Source of the DNA: Lewinella sp039816955
GTDB lineage: Bacteria > Bacteroidota > Bacteroidia > Chitinophagales > Saprospiraceae
Length of the DNA stretch: 64,000 nucleotides
Direction of reading: 5' to 3'
NCBI GenBank assembly: GCA_039816955.1
Contig: JBCBWU010000004.1
Coordinates: 1 to 64,000, forward strand
Translations under genes and position numbers: made by a program
Shown here: piece by piece, positions 27,801-39,800 of the stretch
How positions within the stretch are numbered: position 1 is the first letter of the stretch
Layout of the letters: each line of letters starts with the position of its first letter
Notes under the pieces: model-generated
What the model was told of the DNA's origin: nothing
What the model saw: the letters and a program-made list of their open reading frames with translations, nothing else
The model's database searches: none

Positions 27801-30800
27801 TAGTAAAAATGCCAGCCGTGTACCTTTCTTGATGGTCGGCGCAATGGCGCTCTTGCCAAGCAGTAACTGGTCTTGCACCTCATCTTGGCCGCGGAAGACC
27901 AAGAAATTTCTCTTGCCAAACGAAGTCCTGCCACTGTTTAGAGTATAGACCGCATCAGCAATCTGTTCCGCTGCAATTTGTGCAAAGAAGGTCGCTAACT
28001 TATGTTCAAAAGCAGTGACGGCCTTTCCTGACTTAGCTGAATAAGTCAGGAACTGGTAGCGCCGCTTACTTTCAGAAAACGGCACTTCTGGTGGTTCTTC
28101 CAATACTACGTGAGCATTGGTTCCACCGATCCCAAAACTACTTACCCCAGCTCTTCTTGGTGTAGCGGCGGGCAATTCCCATTTTCTCAATTCTTTATCA
28201 ACTGAGAAGGGGCCATTAGCAAAATTCAGATTCGGGTTGGAGGTTTGGAAATGAAGTGTTTGCGGTAGCCAGGCTGTCTTCACCGCTAAGGCAGCTTTCA
28301 TAAATCCAGCTATACCGGCGGCAGTATCCAGGTGTCCAACATTGGACTTAACCGAACCAATAGCACACTGGTGATCGGTATCATGTTGAAAGACCTGATT
28401 AAGCGCTTCAATTTCAATCGCATCACCTAATTTGGTCCCAGTACCGTGCGCTTCAATGTAGGAAATAGAGCTGGTTGGTATTTGTGCTTGGCGGTAAGCC
28501 TTCTCCAGGCACTCTACCTGCCCTTGATAGCTGGGAGCACTGAAACCTACTTTCCGATTACCATCATTATTGGTTGCCGATGACCGAATCACGGCGTAGA
28601 TATTATCTCGGTCTTGAATGGCTTTTTCTAGTGGTTTCAGTAGTACAACGCCTGCACCTTCACCAGATATGGTACCCGCTGAATTAGCATCAAAGGGGCG
28701 GCAACTTCCATCCGGAGAGAAGATCATGTCTTGCTGATAGAAATAACCCATATTGGCATTGCTATCAATCTTCACTCCTCCAGCTAGCGCAACGGAACTT
28801 TCCCCAGACAAAATACTCTGGCAAGCCATGTGCACAGACACCAACGAACTTGAGCAAGCCGTATTGATAAGGTAGCTGGGCCCCTTTAAATCAAGGGCGT
28901 AAGAAACCAGTGTACCCGCAAAATTGCGATCGGAGATTTGGCTAACCCGAAATGGGGTTACCTCATCACTGGTATTGGTCGCTGCGTGAATTCTCCAATT
29001 TAAATTGTCACTGGCGGCTAAGAACAGCCCCACTGCTTGGGGTAATTTTGCGAGGGTATAGCCAGCGTCTTCAATGCAGGTCCAAACTTGCTGGTGTAAC
29101 ATCCTGGTCTGCGGGTCCATTAACATCGCTTCGTCCTTGGTATAGCCAAAGAAGTGGTAGTCAAATTGCTCGGCGGAATCAACTATGGATTGGGCTTTGA
29201 CAAAGGCCGGGTTGTTAATGCGCTCTAGATCAACGCCGAGCTCCTTTAGTTCCTGCTCCGTGTAATGGCGAATCAACTCATTCCCTTCCAGCAGGTTTTT
29301 CCAAAAGGCTTGCAAGTCTTCTGATTTGGGAAATTGCCCTGCCATGCCAATCACTGCAATATCGCCCTGGGGGAGCTGTATTGTGGAAGAAGACGCTGGG
29401 TCCAGCGTGGCTATCAGGTCCTGATCAGTTGAGGCTGTGATATGCTGTACCGCCTCGTAAATATTCGAGTACTGAAACAGCGTAACCGCAGATAGATCTA
29501 AGTTGAATTTTTCGTTGACTAGATTGAGTATTCTGATGAGTTGGATGGAGTTAGCCCCCAGGTCGAAGAAATTGTCGTGAATTCCGATTTCTTCTTCCGC
29601 TATGCTTAAACAATCCGCTACTATTTGAGCCAACTCAAGTTCTAGCACATTAGAAGACGGAATTCTGGCGCCCGGAGCCACTACACGTTCAGCAATATCC
29701 GGTAGCTGTGCCTTGTCTACCTTCCCATTTGGCGTAACGGGGATGGCCGGAATTTGCGACAACACATCGGGAATCATGTAAGCGGGAAGCACATTACTCA
29801 TATTCGCTTTAACGATAGACGTATCAAGCACTTCCTCCGCCACCAAGTAGGCCACCAGCAGTTTATCCTTCCCGCGTTGACGCACGAGCACCACCGCTTG
29901 TTGAATATTTGGCTCTCCAACTAGCGCCTGTTCTACCTCCTTAGGCTCTATTCGATATCCCCTGAGTTTTATTTGATCGTCGATACGGCCAAGGAACTCC
30001 AGATTACCATCGGGTAACCAACGGACCAAATCCCCCGTCCGGTAAAGCCGCTGGCCTGCGGCGAAAGGATGGGGAATGAAGCTTGTTGCGGTTTGTTCTA
30101 CTTGGTTGAGGTATCCTCTCGCCAGTCCTGGGCCTCCCACGTATAGCTCACCGGGTACACCAATTGGTTGTAGCTCTAGATGATCAGAAAGAACATAGGC
30201 TTCCGCATGCTTAATTGCGGTACCAATCGGAACTTTGTCCACCATATCGCCATGGAAAACCGTAGCGCAGATACTCGTTTCCGTGGGACCGTAAGCGTTG
30301 TAATATTTCCCAGCTCTCGCGAAAGCCTTCGCTTGCGCCAGCGGTGCCCGATCTCCAGCCGTAATTAAGGTTTTAAGCCCTTTTAGTTCAGGCACCGGAA
30401 GTATCTCGACAAATACTGGCGGTAGGGTGGCCCAACTAATCTCGTTATCCTGGATAAAATTCAGAAAATGCCTGATCGAGTATTTACTTTGCTCTTCGAT
30501 TATACAAAGCGTAGCGCCTCCCAATAAGGAGATCAACATTTCCCAGATGGAAGCGTCAAAAGACTGATTTGCGAACTGTAGGCAGTTATCTACAGGACTT
30601 ACGCCAAACTTTTCAATCTGCGTAACTATGGTGTTGACAATTCCTCGATGTTCGATGGCTACCCCTTTTGGTTGCCCGGTCGTTCCAGAAGTATAGATGA
30701 CGTAGGCCAGCTGACCTTCAGTTGTTTCCACGGCAGGTGAGTGCAATGCATATTGTTCCTGCTGCTCAATAAACTCCTGTACGAGCAAGTCGTCAACCAG

Positions 30801-33800
30801 CCCGACACAGTGGCTATCCTTCGTCATAAACAGTAGGCGCTGCTCTGGTAGATTTGGGTCCAACGGTAGATAGGCTCCACCCGCTTTTAGAATAGCCAGG
30901 AAAGAAATGACCAACCATTCATTGCGTTCCATTTTCACCGCAATCACATCTTCCACCCCAATCTCATACTTCGCTAGTAGGAAGTGTGCCAGTTGGCTAG
31001 ATAGGTGATCTAAATCCTGAAATGTAAGACGCTTACCGCCAACTACAACAGCCGTTTCATCCAGGCTTTGACGCACCTGTGCAGCAAACAGGCTAGTTAT
31101 CGTTTCACCAAAATGTGTAGCGGAATCAGGCCGATCGATCGTAGGTGTTGCCATGGATCGATCAAGCTCGGTCAGGAAGGGCACCTGAGTCAGTTTGGAT
31201 GCTGGCTCCTGAGCGACAAACTCAATAAAGTTTTCAAAATGAGCCACCAATTGTTCTATTAGAAGTGGATCATAGATATCAGAATTGTATTCCAAATCAA
31301 GTCTGATCTCCTCTTCCCTTTGCATAAAGGAGAAGGTCATGTCAAATTGACTTTCCCTTCTTCGCACATCAGCTAAAGGCTTGACCTCTAATCCCTGAAA
31401 TTGCCCCTGCTGCCGCAAGCCTGTATTCTGTTGGTTTTGCAGTACCACCAATATATCGAAGAGTGGGCTACGCGCACTGTCCCGTGCTGGATTGAGTTGA
31501 TCTACTAAGGCATCGAAGGAAAAGTCTTGGTTTGCGTAAGCGACAAGCAGTTCTTGCCTCAAGATTTGGAGTAAGTCCTCAAAGCTATCGCCTTCCTCAA
31601 AGCGAGACCGAATAGCCAGTGTATTAAGATAAGGCCCGACCTGCTGCTCCAAATCTGGGTGATTTCTCCCTGCTATGGGTACGCCCAGGGTAATATCGCG
31701 CTGATTCGTGTAGCGATAGAATAGTCCATTAAGGCCCGCTAACAGTACATTGAACAGGGTAACCTGATATCGCTGAACGAGTACATTAGCAGCACGCCTA
31801 AAAGGCGCAGAAAAATGGTAAGATTTCGTTATCCCCCGATAAGTTTTCACTGCCGGGCGAGTGGTAAAACTTGGCAGATTCAAAGGTACTGGAGCCGTAG
31901 CAAATTGCGCTAGCCAAAACGCTTCCTGCTGCTGCAAACGAGCCTGCTGTTCGGCACTTTGCCCCCAGGCCACGTAGTCCTTGTACTGAATGGCCAATGG
32001 CTCTTTCTGGAGTAGAATCCCGCTGGCGAAATTGTTGTAAAACTCCAATAACTCTCCAGCCAATATTTCCAAGGACCAGCCGTCACAAATGATGTGGTGT
32101 AGGGTGATAACCAGAATTGCCCGTTCACCAGTTGGCTGTAGCAGCGTTGCTCTTAAAAGAGGAGCTTGATCTAAGGCAAAAACAAAATCTGAAGCAGATC
32201 GCGCTTTCTCTTTGAGCTCATCCTCCTCAATTCCGGCTTGCTGACCAGTTAATCTATTCAGGGAAAAGCTTACAGCAGGTACAACAGATTGCCTAACCGC
32301 GCCTGATGCGTCTACGGCAAAGTGAGTGCGAAGAATTTCGTGTCGCGCAACAATAGCTTGAAAAGAATACTCTAAAGCACTGATATTCAATCGACCACGC
32401 AGTTCTAGATTAATGCTAACATTGAAGGCCTTACTAGCACCAGCAAATTGGCTCAACACCCATATTCGGCGCTGAATAGCGGACAGTGGATAACTATCGG
32501 CAATCGGTTGTTTTGAGATAGGCGTCTGCTGATTTTCAGAAAGGCGGTTAGCTATGCCTTGCACCGTTGGATTATCAAAAACCTCTTTGATGCCAATATC
32601 ATAACCAAGTTGGGTCTTAATCCGGTTAATGATCTGTACCACCTTCAGGCTATGCCCTCCAAGATCAAAGAAGTTATCGCGCACACCCACTGGGCTCACC
32701 TTCAAAACTTTCTGCCAAATTGCGGCAATTTGCTTTTCGACCTCCGATTCAGGCGCTACAAAAGTAGTTACCGAACGCTCCTGGTCTTCTAGACCTGGCA
32801 GCACGGTATCGTCTACCTTCCCATGCCTATTCAAGGGCATTTGGTCGAGGACTTCAATGAGCTCCGGCTGTAAGTATTCTGGTAATCTGGATTGAAGGAA
32901 GGTAGCAAGCTCCGTTTTATCGACTGCAAGACTACTGGTCAGGTACGCAAGGATTCCATTGCCAGTCTGGCTTTGAACAAATCGGATAAACGCGTGCTCC
33001 ACCCCACGGAATTGCCAGAGCTGTTGAGCTATTTCCCTTTGCTCCACATAGTACCCACGAATTTTGTTCTGCTCATGGCGATATCCCAAGAACTCCAACT
33101 CGCCGTCAGGTAACCACCGCACGTTCAATCCCGTTCTTAACATCAAACCCGAGTTTCGGAACGGATTACGGTAGTAATCGTCGTTTGATCGTGTGGAGCT
33201 ATCAAGGCTTGTTTCAGCTATTACTGGTCCAGCGAGATACAGCTCTCCGGGCCGACCAAGGGGTAGCATCATTTGATTTGCGTCCAATACGTAGCAGTTA
33301 GCTAAAGCCATTGACTTTGCTGCTCCCGACAACTTAGAAGAACCAGCTACGATGGTAGTGTACGCCCCACACATGCTACTTTTAGGCGTGCCTATTAGTT
33401 GAATAAGTTGAACCTGTGCATTTTGAACACTCCACAATTTCGCCACGGCGGGATTGCCTTCTCCATCGCCAACAAATAAGTACCTCAGTGAATTGACAGC
33501 ACTGGCAGATTTAGCAAAACGATCGAAAGAGGAGGACGACTGGAAGAGGGTGGTAATGCCCTTTTCATTAACAAATTCACCAAGCAGTGCTCCATCCTCC
33601 GTCACCACACTCGGAACGATATTCAGTGTGCCGCCATTTAAAAGACAGGTGAATATTTCCACTACAGAGAAGGCAAAATCAAGGGAATGCGCATAAGCCC
33701 AGGAATCATTAGATGATAAGTTGAAGTCGTGACTGTAGCACGCGGCCATTGCCTCTACGCTCTGGTGGGTGCCACTAAAAACCTGTGGATGCCCTGCCTT

Positions 33801-36800
33801 GGTAAGATCGTAAATGAGATACGCTAAATCAGATGACTGGATATTCACATCAGGCGCTGAGGATGCACCGTTATCTTTGACATTGGAGGAATATTCCTCC
33901 CAAAACTCTTGGTCAATCAGCCCTTTGTAAGCCGCAGCATTCCTGACAACTTGCCGGTCTTTTTCGGACCAGGTTGGATCAATTGGTACGTAAGCCGCTC
34001 CACTCAACAAAACGCCGAATAAAGCCGTCAACTGTGATATATCTTTTGGCAAACAGATCGCTACCCTGTCTCCTTTTTGCAGATCAAAAGATTGGATCAG
34101 GAAACTTGCGAATTGGTTGGACCGCTGGTAAAGTTCTTGATAAGTGACTACCTCTTCTTCAAAAACTACAGCCGCTTTTTCCGGCGCTGCTTTTGTCAAT
34201 TGTTCCAAAAGCACAGCAGGGATAGGCTTTGCAGGCACCTCCTCAATTTCGTGAGCGTTCGCAGTTAGTATAGTCTCCTGCTCCTCCTGTCTGAGCAATG
34301 GAACCTCTTTCAGGAGCACATTTGGTGTCTCGACCAGTCTTTGAATTAAACTAGCGATCAGTTTCAATAATTTTCTGGCTGTATCTGTTTCGAAATACAG
34401 CTTATTGTAGGCAAGTTGCAGGTTTAGCAAATCGGTAGTTTCTTCCACGCAAAGGTTGAAATCGTACTTGCCCCAGCCTCGATTAGCTACATTGGAATAG
34501 CCCTGCTCCGTCTCCTGAAAACGATGCGCAAACAGTACGTCAAACAAAGCCGTCCTACTCTTATCAATTTGGGGCTTTAGATGATCAACGAGCCGCTCGA
34601 AGGCGATTTGCTTGTGTTTATTTGCTTCTTCATCAGTCTGGCAAATCGCTCGACCTATTTCCAGCAAGGAAAGTTCCTGCTCAACGGCACTACGAAGCAC
34701 CACCAAATTGTCGATAGGCCCCACAGTATGCTTAGTTTGCTCATCGCGCAAATCCACCATAGTACCAATGACGATATCATCTTGCCCCGTCAACTTGGCC
34801 AATGCCATCTTGCAGGCAGCTAAACAGATTTGTCTAATATCTACTTGGTGCTCCTCCGCAAAGGCCGTGTACGAGTCATCAAGGGTAAGCACCTGCTTCA
34901 ACGTAGATTGCTCGTAAACGTGGATAGGCACCCTCTCCTGATCCGTCTTGAAGTAGAGTACTGGTAAATCATTCAGTTTTTCTCGCCAGTAGGTGAAGGA
35001 CAGATTATCGAGTTCTTGGGATCGCGAGAGCTGTTGATTAGAATAGCTTAAATAACTACGGAAAGTCCTCTCCCCAACTTGCTCTGGCGCATGTAAAAGG
35101 TCTAAAAAGTCCCGCTTGACCAACTTTAAACTCGTTGCATCAACAATGGCGTGATGGATTAGGAAGAGGAAATGGGTTTCTTTTTCTCGGTGCTCATAGT
35201 ATGCTCTAATCAAAACACCCTCATCCAATTCAAAGGGAATGTTGGTGAGCCGATCTGTGTTTGACTGAAGATCTTCCTGGGCCACAAGCAATTGGTCAGC
35301 AGGAAAGTCCGAAGCAGGAATAACGCTTTGGAACAGCTGACCTTCTTCCAACCGAAACGTAGTTCTCAATACTTCATGGAGCGCCGCTAAACTACTGAAG
35401 GCGTGCTGCAAATCAGTAATAGCGATATGGGAAGGTATATTGATGAATAGGGGCACATTATGGTAAACCGGGCCGCCCTTGTACAATACATCCTTCTCAA
35501 AATTATCGATAAACCACAGCCTTTTTTGATGAGAGGAGCAAGGTTCCAAGGTCGACTTCTCCCCTACTGTTTGGTCTGCCTTACCAATGTTATTGGGATG
35601 TGGAGTGAGGCTCTTCAAGAATTGTCCTAAATCATCGGTACTGTAAGCTTGGTTCATCAAAATACTAGTGGCGAACTGAACAAATAGGGTCAAGAACAAT
35701 TCTGCCTCTTCCTGCTTGATAAAAGCCTCGTCAGCAGCGATGCTCACTTTGGTTTTTGTGGCAGCGGTATCGACAGTAAACGTAAATGCAGAATTGTTGG
35801 TGACGCCGCCCAATTCCTTTTTTTGGTTCTTGTGAGACAAGATGGGAGCGGCACCCTTCAGATTGGCATCTGCATAAACATGGAAATCAGTAAAGGAGAA
35901 AATAACATTATCAATTCGATCTACCACTTGATTTCTCGACCTAATATCTCGTATGATTTTTCCAAAGGGATATCGGTCATAGTTCTTCAGCTGAATCATC
36001 TTTTCGTCTACCAGCTGCAAAACTTTACGCCACTCATCTTCAGGTGACAGGGTCATTCTGAAGGGCACTGTATTTAAGAAACAGCCCAAAACTTTATCGC
36101 CGTCCTCGGCAGCAAGGCGATTATTGGAAATAAGGCCAATCGTGAGATCATTGTGCTCCGAGAAATAACGCAGTACCTGAAGAAAGATCGAGAAATAGAG
36201 ATGCTTAATATTAACCCGAAGCTCTTTTGATAAGGCTGCTAAATCCCGCACAACAGAAGGATCAATAATTTGCTCAAGCCTTAAGCGGCCAGGATTGGTT
36301 TCGGATAACGAAAACTTAAAGGGCCGATAAGCTTTTAATTCTTGTTGCCAAAAGGTAAACTGCTCTTCACTTTGTAGCAAGAACAGCTCTTGCATCACAT
36401 AATCCTGATAAGAGCTGTGCAAAGGACGCGGCCGGTAATGCTCTTCTTCCGCCAAACGGGTCATGAGGTTATGCAACTCCGTATTTAAGCTGGCGTCACT
36501 CCAACCATCGATTATCGCGTGGTGGCAGTTGAAACAGAAGCAGTAGTTATCCTCTCCCAGAGCGAACACCATAAATTTGAAAAGTCCGGGCGTTTCAATT
36601 ACGAAAGGATCATCGTGCTCCTGCCGCAGGCGTAATTTAATGAAGTCTAGCTGTGCCTCTTCATTTTTGTCCGCCAGATCAAAGAAGTGAATGTCTGGAT
36701 CAATGGTCTCGTATACGAGTTGATAGAGTTCATCTTCGATGAAGCGAAAAGCCGTTCTGAGAATCTCGTGCTTTTCCACTAAAAGCTGGACAGCCCCACT

Positions 36801-39800
36801 GAATTTATCAAATACCTTTTTTGGATAACGCATAAAATGCACCATCTGGTCATGATAGACCTGGGGGTTCGCTAAAGAATGGAAGATCATTCCCTGCTGG
36901 ATTTCACTGGCGGGAAAGAGTGCCCGCACCTGCGTTTCCAATTCCGGATGAGTAGTAAAAAACTCCGTTTTTTTCTCTTCCAATTCCTGCCTGGTTCGGC
37001 GCTCAAAATCTGCTTGAATACTCCTACTCTCGCCATCTTCAATACAGGCCAACAGTTGCCTAATCGTTGGGTAGGTAAATACCTCAGCTACGCCAATCTT
37101 ACACTCGAATACCCGGTTGACAGCGCTGGCTATTCGGATCGCTTTAATCGAATCGCCTCCTAAATTAAAGTAATTATCATTAGGTGATACACCACTGGTG
37201 TTGAGTACTCGCTCCCATATCTCCGCCATTTTCACCTCTGCGTCGCCAAGCAGTTCTTCCGTGTTTGCCTCAGTGGTAATAGTTGGGTTGGGTAGTAAGG
37301 CAAAATCAATTTTACCGCTAGCTGTCTGAGGAAACACCTCGGTTTGCACGAAATAGGAAGGTACCATGTGCCGTGGTAGAATTTGGGCTAAACTTGCCCT
37401 TAATTCATTGGTGTCTTGTTTTTGCTCGGCGGTGAAGTAGGCCACCAGATCGGGCTCATCCAACTTATTGGTTACTATGGTTACCACGGCGTATTCGATG
37501 CCTGGTATACTGAGTAGACTGTATTCAATCTCCGGTAATTCAATACGAAAACCTCGCAGTTGTACTTGTCGATCTTTCCTTCCCAGATATTGAATTTCGC
37601 CATTCGGCAACCGCTTACCAATATCTCCGGTTTTGTACATGCGCTGGCCGCTGAGGAACGGATTCGGCACAAATCTTTCCCGGGTAAGTTGCTCGCGGTT
37701 TAAGTAACCACGCGAGAGGCCCGCCCCCGTAACAAAAATTTCGCCCGGAGCGCCAAGCGGAAGTAACTGCTGTTGATCGTTCAAAATATAGCATCCAAGT
37801 GTGGGGATGCTGCTTCCAATATTGGAGGTATTGTTCTGTATCTCCTCCTCACCTATCTCTTTGTAGGTCACATGTACCGTTGTTTCGGTAATGCCGTACA
37901 TATTGATGAGCTTCACCTGCGGATACTTGGCCTTCCAGGCTGCTAGCTTCTGTGGGCGAAGCGCCTCACCGCCAAAAATGACATATCTCAACTGGTGATT
38001 GGCCTCCCATAAATTGGGTAGACTCAAAAGGTTAAAGAAGGAAGTAGGCGTCTGATTAAACACCGTTACGCCTTCCTTATGCAGATAAGGAATAAAGGTA
38101 AAGGGATCCTGGGCCAGTATTTTGGGCACCACCACCAGCCGTCCGCCAAAAAGTAGTGCGCCCCAAATTTCCCAAACGGAGAAGTCAAAGCTAAAGGAGT
38201 GGAACATGGTCCAGACATCCTGATCCGTGAAATCAAAAAGGGTTTTTTGATTAAAGAATAGCCGCACTACATTCCGGTGCTCTACCTGTACCCCCTTGGG
38301 CTTGCCGGTTGTTCCGGAAGTATAGATAATGTAGGCCAGGTTTTCAGCTTGCACGGCTACTTGCGGCGTGGTTTCAGGATATTCAGCTAAGTTCGCTCGA
38401 AATTCCGTCAACCATTCTTCCCCAATGATGATACGACAAGCACTGTCGTTTTTAATATAATCCGTGCGCTCCTGAGGGTAATCTGGGTCAATAGGCACGT
38501 AAGCTCCACCGGCCTTTAAGATGCCCAGAATAGTTATGATCAGCCACTCACTATGCCATTGATAGATGCCCACCAATTCCTCTGGCTGAATATGGTCCTG
38601 CTGAATCAGGTGGTGCGCTAGTTTATTCGATAAGCGGTCCAGACTCTGATAGGTCAAGTGCTTTTCGCCAAAGGTCAACGCTATGTGATCTGGTGTCTTT
38701 TGGGCTTGTTCTAAAAATAATTGAACCAGGGTTCTATGCTGCGGATAAGTGACTTGCAAATTACCGTTACCGATCAATAGCTGATCTCGCTCCTCTGGGG
38801 TGAGGTACTCAACATTTTGCAGGAGGGCACGATCATTCGTTACCCAGGATTGGATTACCTGCTCAAAGTGCGCCATAATTTGCCGCACGTAAAATATATC
38901 CAGTCGTTCATTGTACTTAAACCGAACCTCTACTTGTTCGCCCACTACTACAATAATACTGAGCAAGTAATGTGTTTCTTCCCGTAGTTGAACATTTTGG
39001 ATTTGCAGCTGACTCTGTGCCGAAACCACCTCTGATATGGGATAGTTCTCAAAAACAATCAAACTATCGAAAAAGGCTTCCTGTAGGGAAGTATGTTTCT
39101 TAATCTCATTTAAGGGCTCATATTGAAAGCCCCTGGCCTCGGCGTGGGATAGTTGCAGTTGCTCCAGCCATTTGGTCACTTCTTCGCCAGCTGCTACCTT
39201 AATTCTCAGTGGAATCGTATTGATGTAGAGGCCCAATCGCTGTTGTGATCGATCAAGCTCAGCTGGTCTGCCGGCAACCGTGACTCCAAACAGTACATCT
39301 TGCGTATTAGTGTATTTGGCTAGGAGGAAAGCCCAAGCGCCTTGGATGATCGTATTGATCGTCAAATGATTTTGCTTCGCAAAAGCCTTTAAGTCCTCAC
39401 TGCGCTGCGGGTCCAACACCAGTTTTTCGGTACTAAAAATGGAATTCCCCAAGTACTGATCGGTTAACCTCTCAGCGAAAGGTAGCAAGCTGGCTTTTTC
39501 TATTCCTTCCAAATATTGCTGCCAAAACTGTCGGGCGGATTGAGCATGTTGGGTCTGGATGAATTTGATAAAGTCACCGTAGTTATCCGGCTGCTGCACC
39601 TGGATTTCCTTACCGATAGAAAGGTCATCGTAATGCTTGAGTAATTCTTTGAGCATTAGCGGCAAAGACCATCCGTCTAGTATGATGTGATGGAAGCTCA
39701 GCAGCATGCGGCAATAAGCAGGATGCTTGAACAAACAAATCCTGAATAATGGCGCACTACTCAGATCAAGCCCTTGGCGACGGTCTGCTTCCAGATAGTC

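Noticed and set aside
32790..34240. The degenerate A domain explained as a frameshift or sequencing error.
   Set aside because: The frame is open throughout, flanking motifs (PIDP, GELYLAGP, GKVDD) stay in phase, and the lost motifs are replaced by in-frame sequence of the right length.
32540..36930. One of the tandem C domains as a glycopeptide-type X domain or as an epimerization domain.
   Set aside because: Both keep the second catalytic His of HHxxxD, which X domains lose, and neither shows the EGHGRE and FNYLG motifs that are clear in the real E domain at ~41.5-40.2 kb.
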